A stretch of DNA of 24,386 nt from a virus. The stretch spans positions 1 to 24,386 of IMG/VR virus record IMGVR_UViG_3300025577_000060. One strand, written 5' to 3'. Below the pieces are notes generated by a model that did not search any database, had not been told where the DNA came from, and saw only the letters and a list, made by a program, of their open reading frames with translations. Of this stretch, positions 6,663 through 14,509 are shown piece by piece (the first letter of the stretch is position 1; each line of letters begins with the position of its first letter). The position numbers and the translations under genes are program-made.

Positions 6663-7442
6663 TTACCATTTTCTAGAATGTTTCCATTTGTATGGAAAGT
6701 CTTCATTATTTCTATAACCATCAGCATCATACTTTTCTGGTTGCCATTTATACCATGGCTCACGTTTAGAATTTTTTGATATTTGAAAATTCTTTAATGA
6801 CTGCTTTGGTTTGTTTGGAAAATGAATACTACATAATATTCTAGCGCCAATAGGTATAACCTCATGATATTGAAACTGTGGTATATATAATAAATCACCT
6901 GCTTCTAATATAAACTCTTCAAGTATTTCTTTAGGTTTATCTGGTGCAAACTCTTTAAATATTCTCCATTTAACTCTACCTTGAGTATGAAATAAAAAGT
7001 TTTCTGTATTATCAGCGTGCGCTGGAAAACTTTTAGATCCTTTACCAGGCGATGCGTATACATTAACCTGACCTTTTGCAAAATACCTTTCAAATGTTTT
7101 ACAAACATTCATAAGTACTTCTTTTCTATATTCAGCAAATGGTATTACAAATGACTTACCATCTGTCCATGCTTTGTGTACTTGTGTTTTAGTTAGCATA
7201 GGTAATTTTAATTTACCTTTTTTAACCTTATCAAGACACCACTTCTCATGTTTATCATCCCAACCTATTATTTGTAGGTTAGGTATTTTAGGAAACTCGT
7301 TCACATACTGCTCAAAGTCATTCCAATTAAACAGGTTTTTAAATTTATTTCTTCTTAATACTAAATGCTTTTTACCCCAGTACTCTTTAAAAAATACTTT
7401 AGGATCAACAGGATCTAGTAACTCTTTCATTAAATTATCCAT
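6663..7442 (-). CDS. JmjC/cupin-4 type 2-oxoglutarate Fe(II) oxygenase
   Basis: This 259-residue protein begins with a segment like ribosomal oxygenases of the RoxA/YcfD group (FFKEYWGKKHLVLRR). The cupin core VNVYASPGKGSKSFPAHADN follows, with the HxD iron ligands H142 and D144, then TENFLFHTQGRVKWRIF. The distal histidine is at 193 in LEAGDLLYIPQFQYHEV. Such enzymes hydroxylate proteins or nucleic acids using 2-oxoglutarate; the target is unknown. The ATG at 7442 lies inside the last codons of nrdA; a GTG one codon upstream (7445) is the alternative. It is followed within 1 nt by the radical SAM gene. Confidence 0.8.
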   Translation of the reverse strand: MDNLMKELLDPVDPKVFFKEYWGKKHLVLRRNKFKNLFNWNDFEQYVNEFPKIPNLQIIGWDDKHEKWCLDKVKKGKLKLPMLTKTQVHKAWTDGKSFVIPFAEYRKEVLMNVCKTFERYFAKGQVNVYASPGKGSKSFPAHADNTENFLFHTQGRVKWRIFKEFAPDKPKEILEEFILEAGDLLYIPQFQYHEVIPIGARILCSIHFPNKPKQSLKNFQISKNSKREPWYKWQPEKYDADGYRNNEDFPYKWKHSRKW

Positions 7443-9156
7443 CACAACTTAAACAGTTAGGGTCCATTGCTTGTTTGGCTATATCACCTCTAAGCACAGA
7501 CTCGGTTCTCATATAATACAATGTTTTTATTCCTCTTTTCCAAGCTTCTAAGTGTGTTTTGTTTAACCACTTAGGATCTACCTCAGAAGGAAATGCTAAA
7601 TTTAAACTAACAGCTTGATCTATATATTGCTGACGTATGCCAGCTTGATTAACAAGCTCTAGTTGATTTATCTCTTTAAATGTTTTGTAAACATCTTTTA
7701 TAGGTACATCGTGTTCACCTACAGTAATCTTATCTAATGCCTTTATACCTTGCACAGATCCACCATCAGCTAATATCTGATCCCATACCTTGTCATTATT
7801 CAAGTTGTGTTTCTTGAATTCTTCGACAAGAGTCGGATTCTTACGGATAAACGTGCCCTTCGCGCTTTGATCCGTAAATACATTAGCAGCCCACGGCTCG
7901 ATTCCTGGGCTAATATTGCCAGCAAGCTTTGAGTTAGAAACGGTAGGTGCAATAGCACGAAGGTGAGTATTACGGAATCCGGAACCCACGCACCATAGCG
8001 GCTCACCATACGTCTCTGCAAGCGCCATGCTAGCCCTTTCACTTTCAATTTTAATCTGACTAAAAATCCTTCTTGTTTCATATTGTGCTAATAATCCTTC
8101 GAAAGGAAAACCTAATTGTTGTAAATAAGTATGCCAACCTAAAACACCTAAGCCTAAAGCTCTGCTTTTCTCAGCAAACCTTACAGCGTTTTCAAAGCCT
8201 CTTCTGTTCTTAGCCTTCTGTATAAACTCTTCTAGTACGCCATCTAAAAACCATATACTATCGTATATTAGATTTGTATCTTTCCACTCATGATATTTAG
8301 CTAGGTTTAAACTAGATAAACAACATACAAAGCTATGGTTCTCATCTGTATGTAATACTATTTCAGAACATATGTTAGTCATATAAACTTTCAAAGCATT
8401 ATCTTTATACATACTAGGGTTTTGTTTATTAACATTACCCTTGAACATTATATAAGGCTCACCAGTTGCTTTACGTTTTTGTAATAGCTTACCCCACTTT
8501 CTTCTTGCAACCTTATCACCAGCAGCAAGCTTTCTCATGAACTTATCACCAATAACAGTGCATTGATGTAAGTTAAGTGATTGTCTATTAACGTCACCCT
8601 TTGGCTCTCTTATCTCTAACCAGTCTTCCCAGTCTTTATGTTCTATATTTAAATTAACTGATGCTGCACCTCTTCTTACAGCACCTTGGTTTGTAGCAAG
8701 TATAGTTGAATCATATATCTTACAGAAAGGTACAACACCATCCGATGTACCGTTCATTGTAATCTCTGATCCAGCTGGTCTAATTTGATTTATACCTATA
8801 CCTACGCCACCACCGTGTTTAGCTAATAGCATCATCTCTAGGTTTTTTTGTCCTATGTCTTGTATACTATCAGCTACATCAATACCAAAGCAAGAGATAG
8901 GTAAACCTCTCTCTGTACCTAGGTTTGATAAAACTGGCGAAGCTAAACATAACCAACCATTCCATATATACTCAAAGAATTTTTCTTCAAGCTCAGGCTT
9001 TTTAAGTCGCATTGCAGCTGTTTTAGCTACACGTTTGTAAGCTTCTTTAGGTGTCTCTCCGTTATAAAGATAACCACCAGTTATTGTTTTTTTATACACA
9101 TCAGCGTCTGCCCACTCTGGGTAGTCCTGACCTTTTATCCATCTGTTACTCCACAT
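7435..9156 (-). CDS. nrdA: Class I ribonucleotide reductase, large (alpha) subunit
   Basis: NrdA reduces ribonucleotides to deoxyribonucleotides. The 573-residue protein has all catalytic elements. C89 (ISCFGI) and C279 (VCCLSSLNL) form the redox pair, N261-x-C263-x-E265 (TNICSEI) is the active site, and PTVSNSKLAGNISPGIEP is the phosphate loop. LYYMRTES carries the two radical-transfer tyrosines, and the C-terminal CLSC pair (C568, C571) exchanges with thioredoxin or glutaredoxin. It lacks the N-terminal ATP-cone found in longer NrdA proteins (about 760 residues), so dATP inhibition at that site is not expected. It starts 7 nt after nrdB. A patch near 7861-7920 is 52% G+C, against 30% at 8281-8340. 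Confidence 0.95.
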   Translation of the reverse strand: MWSNRWIKGQDYPEWADADVYKKTITGGYLYNGETPKEAYKRVAKTAAMRLKKPELEEKFFEYIWNGWLCLASPVLSNLGTERGLPISCFGIDVADSIQDIGQKNLEMMLLAKHGGGVGIGINQIRPAGSEITMNGTSDGVVPFCKIYDSTILATNQGAVRRGAASVNLNIEHKDWEDWLEIREPKGDVNRQSLNLHQCTVIGDKFMRKLAAGDKVARRKWGKLLQKRKATGEPYIMFKGNVNKQNPSMYKDNALKVYMTNICSEIVLHTDENHSFVCCLSSLNLAKYHEWKDTNLIYDSIWFLDGVLEEFIQKAKNRRGFENAVRFAEKSRALGLGVLGWHTYLQQLGFPFEGLLAQYETRRIFSQIKIESERASMALAETYGEPLWCVGSGFRNTHLRAIAPTVSNSKLAGNISPGIEPWAANVFTDQSAKGTFIRKNPTLVEEFKKHNLNNDKVWDQILADGGSVQGIKALDKITVGEHDVPIKDVYKTFKEINQLELVNQAGIRQQYIDQAVSLNLAFPSEVDPKWLNKTHLEAWKRGIKTLYYMRTESVLRGDIAKQAMDPNCLSCDG

Positions 9157-9163
9157 ATATTAC

Positions 9164-10123
9164 CTACCAAATATCTTCGAAATCTTCGCCTTCGTTCGCT
9201 TTGCTGTAGTCTGTTGGCCTAATAGCAAAAAAGTCGGTATGAGTATGCCCGCCAGTAAGATGATAAAACCAATCCAGGTTTTTCGCGGCTTTTTTGTCGT
9301 AGTCGAAGAGCTCTTCATATCCGAGTTCCTTAAGTTTCTCATTTGTTCTTCTTCTTATAAATTGTTTTAAATCATAAGCAGTTAAGTTTTCCAGATCACC
9401 CTTCTCAAACATCTTGTCTATATATTTTTCTTCTAATTCTAGCATTGTCATAGCTGCATCATGAACATGAGGTTTACAAGCTTTACGCAATAGTGGTTTT
9501 TCTTCACACATGTGATTAAACAACTTGCAACCCATTTTACTATGAAGCGATTCATCTCTAACAGACCACTTCATTTGTTGACCGACACCTTTTAACAAGT
9601 TTCTTAGTTGAAAGCTATATAGTACCGCAAACGCAGAGTATAAGCTTACACCTTCAGCAAATGCACTAAACACTGCTAAAGATTTACCTATCTCTATTGG
9701 ATCTGTACCATCATAACTAACTAAGTTATCGAACCTTTCTGCTGTAGCAGGTTCGTGTAAAAACGCTTCAAAGTCTTCAAGACCTAGCGTTTCGTTTAAA
9801 TAGGAATATGCTACTGCGTGTATTGTTTCTTGACTTCCAAACATCATAGACATCTGTTGTATCTCATGTTTAGGAAACCAACCAACAACTTTCTGTGTCC
9901 AGTAATCTGACACGGCACACTCAGTTTGAGCAAACCCTAATAATATGTTACCAACTAAATGCTTTTCTTCTTTAGTAAGTTTTTCGTTCCAGTCTTTCAC
10001 ATCACCTGACATAGGTATTTCTGTGTGTAACCAAAACGCTTGCGCTTGTGGTAACCAACCTTCTGTATAGTATTCTGGATACTCAAAAGGTTTATATGCA
10101 ATTCTTTTATCAAATAGTCCCAT
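9164..10123 (-). CDS. nrdB: Class I ribonucleotide reductase, small (beta) subunit
   Basis: NrdB carries the di-iron tyrosyl radical that starts catalysis in NrdA. In the 319-residue protein the metal ligands E68, E99 and H102 (QETIHAVAY) and RDESLH further on are in place. The radical tyrosine is Y106, four residues after H102 as in E. coli (H118, Y122). The first metal ligand is Glu rather than Asp. The C-terminus ends in an acidic EGEDFEDIW that should dock on NrdA. I chose ATG 10123, which follows the upstream stop by two bases, over an in-frame TTG at 10150. Gene order is beta then alpha. Confidence 0.94.
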   Translation of the reverse strand: MGLFDKRIAYKPFEYPEYYTEGWLPQAQAFWLHTEIPMSGDVKDWNEKLTKEEKHLVGNILLGFAQTECAVSDYWTQKVVGWFPKHEIQQMSMMFGSQETIHAVAYSYLNETLGLEDFEAFLHEPATAERFDNLVSYDGTDPIEIGKSLAVFSAFAEGVSLYSAFAVLYSFQLRNLLKGVGQQMKWSVRDESLHSKMGCKLFNHMCEEKPLLRKACKPHVHDAAMTMLELEEKYIDKMFEKGDLENLTAYDLKQFIRRRTNEKLKELGYEELFDYDKKAAKNLDWFYHLTGGHTHTDFFAIRPTDYSKANEGEDFEDIW

Positions 10124-10125
10124 AA

Positions 10126-10275
10126 TTATTCGTAGTATAAAGATAAACAAATATCAAATAAGAATACATACAACACGTGATCAACTTTTAAATTATCGTT
10201 ATCAATGTACTGCCTGTATCCTGCTAAAAACCCTGGATAAATTCCAAAGCTTAATTCCCAACTAATTAATTTCAT
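10126..10275 (-). CDS. 49-residue conserved-looking phage protein
   Basis: The ATG 10275 to TAA frame encodes MKLISWELSFGIYPGFLAGY, a polar stretch (RQYIDNDNLKVD) and a hydrophobic, aromatic end (HVLYVFLFDICLSLYYE). I have a recollection of similar MKLISFE...GI...YVLYV-type small proteins in phages, but no function. Its start overlaps the previous mini-gene stop as ATGA, and its stop lies 2 nt before the nrdB ATG. This supports both genes and the chosen nrdB start. Confidence 0.6.
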   Translation of the reverse strand: MKLISWELSFGIYPGFLAGYRQYIDNDNLKVDHVLYVFLFDICLSLYYE

Positions 10276-10412
10276 CTTCCTTGTCCTCTGTAGCTAGACC
10301 CACTATAATACTTACCGTTTATATTTTTTGTATTCCTATTTTTAGAGTGAATACCTGGTCTTTTCTTTTTAGGTTTAAACCTATACGCTTGTAAGTTTAA
10401 TGTTCTAGCCAT
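10272..10412 (-). CDS. 46-residue very basic phage protein (KKKRPGIHSKN motif)
   Basis: The ATG 10412 to TGA frame encodes MARTLNLQAYRFKPKKKRPG followed by IHSKNRNTKNINGKYYSGSS and YRGQGR. The 'KKKRPGIHSK...N.KKY.G..YRGQGR' pattern recurs in small proteins of many phages, in my memory. It is strongly basic and may bind RNA or DNA (inference). Its start overlaps the end of the endonuclease-like gene by 8 nt, and its stop joins the next mini-gene as ATGA. Confidence 0.65.
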   Translation of the reverse strand: MARTLNLQAYRFKPKKKRPGIHSKNRNTKNINGKYYSGSSYRGQGR

Positions 10413-10848
10413 GTTTTATTAATTTAACAACTTCATCGCACTCGTTTTGTTTTTGAGGTTTAAATAACCTCACTTTAGGGTAGTTATCAGCTATAACTTT
10501 TTTGAATAACTTCCAACGTAGTGGAAATGATTCATTAGCTCTACCCTTACATTCAATAATAAAATTCGTGCCTTCAAAATCTGGTGTATAATTTATAGAT
10601 AAAACCTTTTTGTTTCCTCTATTAATCATATCACCTTTACCGTTTGATTGCCTTTCATATGATGAATTTTTTAATTCAAATGAAGGTTGTAATTCAAACG
10701 AACGTTTCTCGTACTGAGCTTTTATCTTAGCTTTCTTTAAAGCTCTATACATATAGGCTTCAAGTCCACTAGCAAACTTAATCCCATCAACAGTAACTTT
10801 TTTACTGACGACAGGACCTCGTTTTTTTCTTCTAATTTTTCTCCTCAT
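10405..10848 (-). CDS. Endonuclease, T7 endonuclease I-like (PD-(D/E)xK fold)
   Basis: This 147-residue protein has the layout of phage Holliday-junction endonuclease I. E30 sits in KFASGLEAYMYRAL, D90 in NYTPDFEGT, and E99-C-K101 in FIIECKGRANES, matching the E...D...ExK active site of T7 gp3 (RSGLE, YTPDF, ETKG). The N-terminus is a string of Lys and Arg. It would cut branched replication and recombination intermediates. DUF1064-type nucleases share parts of this pattern and are the main alternative. It overlaps the MazG-like gene by 17 nt. Confidence 0.75.
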   Translation of the reverse strand: MRRKIRRKKRGPVVSKKVTVDGIKFASGLEAYMYRALKKAKIKAQYEKRSFELQPSFELKNSSYERQSNGKGDMINRGNKKVLSINYTPDFEGTNFIIECKGRANESFPLRWKLFKKVIADNYPKVRLFKPQKQNECDEVVKLIKHG

Positions 10849-11080
10849 CTGGATAACTATATATTATTTTATCTCCTAAACATTTCTTAGCAGCTTGTAT
10901 ATATAACAATGCATCCATTATCTCTTCTTGAGTATCATCTAAAAAATCATTAAGATCTTTCATGCCTTGTTCGACCTCACTGGTCATCGTTTGGCCATAC
11001 TTTTTTTGGCCAACTAAACTTCTTTCATCCATCTTCTTGATGACGTCAAGAACTATTTGATCTTTAGTATTAACCTTCAT
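10832..11080 (-). CDS. Small MazG-like (all-alpha NTP pyrophosphatase) protein
   Basis: This 82-residue all-helical protein has ERSLVGQKKYGQTMTSEVEQ, then DLNDFLDDTQEEIMDALLYI. The EE-x-x-D helix followed by a hydrophobic helix is typical of the all-alpha NTP pyrophosphatase superfamily (MazG, dUTPase-2), and the R...KYG helix is common in phage members. It probably hydrolyses a nucleotide triphosphate; which one is unknown. It follows a second MazG-type domain fused to GIY-YIG and overlaps that gene by 11 nt. Confidence 0.6.
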   Translation of the reverse strand: MKVNTKDQIVLDVIKKMDERSLVGQKKYGQTMTSEVEQGMKDLNDFLDDTQEEIMDALLYIQAAKKCLGDKIIYSYPDEEKN

Positions 11081-11840
11081 CTTTTACAAATGTACCGTTA
11101 ATCATTTTGCCTTTTCTCTTAGCAATAACATTATATGCTTCTGCTATACACGTTTCAATGTGTACACCATTTAAATGTGCTAAGTTAGTTAATACTACAA
11201 CCATATCACCAATAGCATCTATAACTTCTGGCTTATCGTTTTCTAATGTAGCTTTAGCTAGCTCACCCATTTCTTCTTGTAGTTTGATTAATTGAGTTTT
11301 TGAATCGCCTTCAGCGTATATACCTCTCTCTTCAGCCCAAGATCTAATACTTTCAAACATCTTAAGAGGTTTTTTAGAGCATTTAACACTAGGTTTACTA
11401 GCAAATACTGAAAACGCTTTGTTATATATGTAAGATCTGTTAGGATTATACATAGAAGTTTTAACGTTTTTCATTATCCATTGTATTGTATCACTGTCTA
11501 TTTTAAATCGACCGTGATCTGTTTCCCACTCCATACCGATAACATCGTGTAATCTACCTTTTAGTCTATCGATAGGTACTGGAAACGTAGTAGTTTGTTC
11601 TGTTACGTTTATTTTCATTTTGGTTTTGGGGTTTAAAGTTTTATAAAGTCTATGGTCAACCTTGTAACCATATTCTTTTTGTAATTCTAATTCTCTATTA
11701 GAAACAACATCTATATCTTTATGTGTTTCTAGTATTTCGTATTCGTCAGGTGCATAACCTTGTTGTGCAGTGACCCGGTTATTAAGATCACACGTCACAC
11801 CAATCTTTTTACCTGGTATGTGATAAATGTAGTATATCAT
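11070..11840 (-). CDS. Fusion of GIY-YIG nuclease-like domain and MazG-like pyrophosphohydrolase
   Basis: Residues 1 to about 80 begin with MIYYIYHIPGKKIGVTCDLN then NRVTAQQGY, which fits the GIY-YIG nuclease start (YYIYHI...KIG) and its Arg helix. Residues about 160-250 form a MazG-like domain: FESIRSWAEERGIYAEGDSK, LIKLQEEMGELAKATLEND (EExxE), then VIDAIGDMVVVLTNLAHLNG and a Lys-rich end. MazG proteins remove pyrophosphate from NTPs or lower ppGpp. The nuclease half may be inactive, since a clear catalytic Glu is not obvious. It starts in an ATGA overlap with the hydroxymethylase-like gene. Confidence 0.75.
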   Translation of the reverse strand: MIYYIYHIPGKKIGVTCDLNNRVTAQQGYAPDEYEILETHKDIDVVSNRELELQKEYGYKVDHRLYKTLNPKTKMKINVTEQTTTFPVPIDRLKGRLHDVIGMEWETDHGRFKIDSDTIQWIMKNVKTSMYNPNRSYIYNKAFSVFASKPSVKCSKKPLKMFESIRSWAEERGIYAEGDSKTQLIKLQEEMGELAKATLENDKPEVIDAIGDMVVVLTNLAHLNGVHIETCIAEAYNVIAKRKGKMINGTFVKDEG

Positions 11841-12478
11841 AATTTGTCATTATATAAATGCATGTTATGTGCATGATGATAATACCATCCGACCTCCTTA
11901 TTTACATCCTCTGAGACTTTCTTTTGCAACATACTGAAACAGTATTGATCGTTACAAAAGCCGTACCAGAGATCATTAGATCGCATGTACACAGACATAC
12001 ATAGTTTATCATTTATTATTGTAAACTGAACCGCATAAGTACACGGTGTATCATACATATATTTACTACTAGCTTCTTTGCCGTCGTAAATTGATATAGC
12101 AGCGTGGCGTGTATCAGGTTTATCTCGCAATTTATTAACAATATAATTTAATTGTCCATTACGTTTCCACTGATAACCATAATTACTATTTACGTTACCA
12201 TTATCATCCGCCATACGCTCCCATATAGGAGGTACTTTACCGTAGATCTCACCTAGTTTATCTATGTTCTGATCGCCTGATAAATACCATTGCCATTCGG
12301 CATCTGCATATTCATATTTCCAACCACGTTCTTCATTTACTATGTGGTTATCTAATGGGTTTTCTATATAAAACCCACAGTTAAATATAGCTTTTGTATT
12401 ATCAAAATCTATACCCTTTCTAATTATCAAATCGTGATAATAATTAAATGCGTGATTTGCGTTATAAAATCTTTTCAT
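11837..12478 (-). CDS. dCMP hydroxymethylase-like enzyme (thymidylate synthase family)
   Basis: This 213-residue member of the thymidylate synthase superfamily resembles T4 gp42 (recalled sequence) more than ThyA. Shared text includes VNSNYGYQWK, PDTRHAAISIY, TPCTYAVQF with nucleophile C146, and MRSNDLWYGFCND. Asp177 stands where thymidylate synthase has the uracil-reading Asn177, as in T4 dCMP hydroxymethylase (Asp179). The late HNMHLY keeps the His and Tyr. It would add hydroxymethyl to dCMP using methylene-tetrahydrofolate. I chose ATG 12478, which overlaps the primase stop as TAATG; an in-frame ATG lies 9 nt upstream. A thymidylate synthase or dUMP hydroxymethylase is the alternative. Confidence 0.75.
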   Translation of the reverse strand: MKRFYNANHAFNYYHDLIIRKGIDFDNTKAIFNCGFYIENPLDNHIVNEERGWKYEYADAEWQWYLSGDQNIDKLGEIYGKVPPIWERMADDNGNVNSNYGYQWKRNGQLNYIVNKLRDKPDTRHAAISIYDGKEASSKYMYDTPCTYAVQFTIINDKLCMSVYMRSNDLWYGFCNDQYCFSMLQKKVSEDVNKEVGWYYHHAHNMHLYNDKL

Positions 12479-14193
12479 TAGCTCCATGGTAATTCTTCCT
12501 CAACTGGTTTCTCATCAGGTATATAACAACCTGACTTTGGCTCCCATTTAAAAAATGCTTCAGCACCGTTTTCACCTAAGTTTTGGAATTTAACTTTTAA
12601 TACTTTTACTTTTGTGTTCTTAGCCTCATAGTCTCTGTGTACTAACAAGCCGTGATAACTTGCATCATACCACTCACCACCACCTTTGATGTTATACATA
12701 GTTGGCTCTTCAATTTTACCATCTTGTGTTCTATACATCTTAGTAGGGTGTGCTACTATAATAACTAATACATCATATTTCTTAGCAAAGACTTCTATTT
12801 CAGTTAGATAATCTAATGTATATTTATTAACATCATCAGATTTACAATCAGTATTTCTAACTTTATTAAAAGGATCAATGACTAAGCATTTAATACCTTT
12901 ACGTTTAACAAGCTCAGCACCTTTTTTAAGTACTGACTTGAGGTCATACTTGTCCATATCAATAAAAAAGAAGTTATCGTCTACATGTGATGACACATGT
13001 TTCCAAGTCTTATTATCAATATCAGAGGGTAATGGCAGATCCTGCCAAAACTTACGCATTAATTTATGTGCGTGTAAAAAGGTTGGTTGGTTTTCCGGGG
13101 AAGCGTATGCTGTTTTCCAGCTGTACTTTTGGTTATATCCAACAACCATTTGGTCTACAAAGTCAGACTTACCTGACGACGGTATACCTGTTACAGTTAT
13201 AAATTGACCTGTATATGTACTAAATACTTTATCAAAGTTATCTAAACCTATTTGATATCCAGGTTTAAAACCATGTTTGACAAAGTCTTTTAGTTCCTCT
13301 TCAAAGTCTTTCAAAGTTGAAACACCTTCAAGTGGCACAGGTTGTGCGATCGCTATTATATTTGCAAGATCTTCCTTACCATATTTAACGAGATATTCAT
13401 TAGCATCTTTACAGTCTTTTAGATCTATAACGTGACAGATTTCAGCGCCGAGCCTACGTATAAGCTCTTGTTGTAACGCTTGACCTGCTTCGTCATTGTC
13501 TATAGCTAAAACAATTTTAGTTTTATCTTCAAAATAATCTATACAATTATCAAGATAATCTAAGTTGTTACTGTTTAATGTAGCTCCGTTAGGAACTGAC
13601 ACAACTGACTTGACGCCAGCTTCATGTAAAGATAATGCATCTATCTCACCCTCAGTTATAACACACCAATCATATCCAACAACACTATCTACGTTATAAA
13701 ATATCTTTTCTGCTCCTTTATATAATTTAAAGTTTTTTCTACCATCACGGTATTTAACATTAACGAGCTCACCGCCCATGCGGTAATTAAACTTAATAGC
13801 GTTTTCGATCTGATTAGTTTGAGGCATATACTCAGGACCCTCAGATACGTCAAACGTATCTAATGTATCCTGAGATATTCCTCTTGATTCAAACCACCTC
13901 AACATTTTACTACCCGGAGGTTTATTAGTAGTATCGTTAAACTCCGGTTTTACATATTCCTTGGCAGCACCTCCTTTTCTCTCATATGTGTGTAGTTGAA
14001 ATGTTTCGTTGCAGTTGTGACAAGTACCGAGACCTCGCTCCCAATCATAGCTAGCACATTTAAGCTTTCTATTCTTGGGTTTGCGATCATGAGAACATAA
14101 AGGACACGTGCCTTGTGGTTTACCCACATCCAGCTTGTGTTGATTGAAGTTATCAATCGTAAATCCGTTAATCTCTGTCTCGTTTACTTTCAT
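12478..14193 (-). CDS. Replicative primase-helicase (T7 gp4-like)
   Basis: The 571-residue bifunctional protein has an N-terminal zinc ribbon (C30, C33, C58, C61 in CPLC...CHNC). A TOPRIM primase domain follows with E181 (VITEGEIDALSLHEAG) and D232-N-D (LAIDNDEAG). The DnaB/RecA-type helicase has Walker A GIPSSGKS at 336-343, Walker B CLVIDPFNKV and VIIVAHPTKM as the H motif. Size and order match T7 gp4 (566 residues). It unwinds DNA and makes primers at the phage fork, with the SSB-like protein encoded 3 nt upstream. It ends in TAATG with the hydroxymethylase-like gene. Confidence 0.93.
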   Translation of the reverse strand: MKVNETEINGFTIDNFNQHKLDVGKPQGTCPLCSHDRKPKNRKLKCASYDWERGLGTCHNCNETFQLHTYERKGGAAKEYVKPEFNDTTNKPPGSKMLRWFESRGISQDTLDTFDVSEGPEYMPQTNQIENAIKFNYRMGGELVNVKYRDGRKNFKLYKGAEKIFYNVDSVVGYDWCVITEGEIDALSLHEAGVKSVVSVPNGATLNSNNLDYLDNCIDYFEDKTKIVLAIDNDEAGQALQQELIRRLGAEICHVIDLKDCKDANEYLVKYGKEDLANIIAIAQPVPLEGVSTLKDFEEELKDFVKHGFKPGYQIGLDNFDKVFSTYTGQFITVTGIPSSGKSDFVDQMVVGYNQKYSWKTAYASPENQPTFLHAHKLMRKFWQDLPLPSDIDNKTWKHVSSHVDDNFFFIDMDKYDLKSVLKKGAELVKRKGIKCLVIDPFNKVRNTDCKSDDVNKYTLDYLTEIEVFAKKYDVLVIIVAHPTKMYRTQDGKIEEPTMYNIKGGGEWYDASYHGLLVHRDYEAKNTKVKVLKVKFQNLGENGAEAFFKWEPKSGCYIPDEKPVEEELPWS

Positions 14194-14196
14194 ATA

Positions 14197-14508
14197 TTAA
14201 AATGGTATATCATCATGTTTATCTGCAACTGCTTGTGGAGCAGGTTGTGAAGCACCTTGTGCTTTAACCGGCTCAGGAAAAGTACCGTTTGTCCAAACTA
14301 CCTTTGAATTACCTAGGTAAACCTTAGGAGCTTTGGCCTCTCTTTCTTCCTTAGTCTGATCAACGATCACAGGACCGTTGTTACCAAACTGATCAGGTTC
14401 ATCATTAACACTGATAGATATGGGTAAATATTTACCTTTTTTACCCGTGATAATCTTATCCTTAGGAATAAGTGTAAGGTTGATACTTGTTTTTATAATA
14501 CCAGCCAT
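14197..14508 (-). CDS. Single-stranded DNA-binding protein-like
   Basis: From ATG 14508 the protein has 103 residues, starting MAGIIKTSINLTLIPKDKII. A beta-rich part (KYLPISISVNDEPDQF, then KVYLGNSKVVWTNG) is followed by a Pro/Ala/Gln-rich linker and the tail DKHDDIPF. An acidic tail ending in Pro-Phe is the hallmark of SSB proteins that recruit replication partners. The fold is not proven by sequence. I chose ATG 14508 because the upstream gene ends TAA just before it (TAATATG); the in-frame GTG 14562 would overlap that gene. The primase-helicase follows after 3 nt. Confidence 0.72.
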   Translation of the reverse strand: MAGIIKTSINLTLIPKDKIITGKKGKYLPISISVNDEPDQFGNNGPVIVDQTKEEREAKAPKVYLGNSKVVWTNGTFPEPVKAQGASQPAPQAVADKHDDIPF

Positions 14509-14509
14509 A

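Noticed and set aside
7800-8081. Minus-strand 93-residue open frame inside nrdA
   Set aside because: It is a shadow frame that appears where nrdA is richer in G+C; the nrdA frame encodes the conserved phosphate loop.
9160-9342. 60-residue frame with a hydrophobic stretch at the end of nrdB
   Set aside because: It overlaps the conserved nrdB C-terminus in another frame, and there is no supporting start signal or spacing.
12878-13207. Plus-strand 109-residue open frame inside the primase-helicase gene
   Set aside because: It lies antisense to the conserved helicase domain and its translation has no recognisable motif; the opposite frame is clearly the gene.
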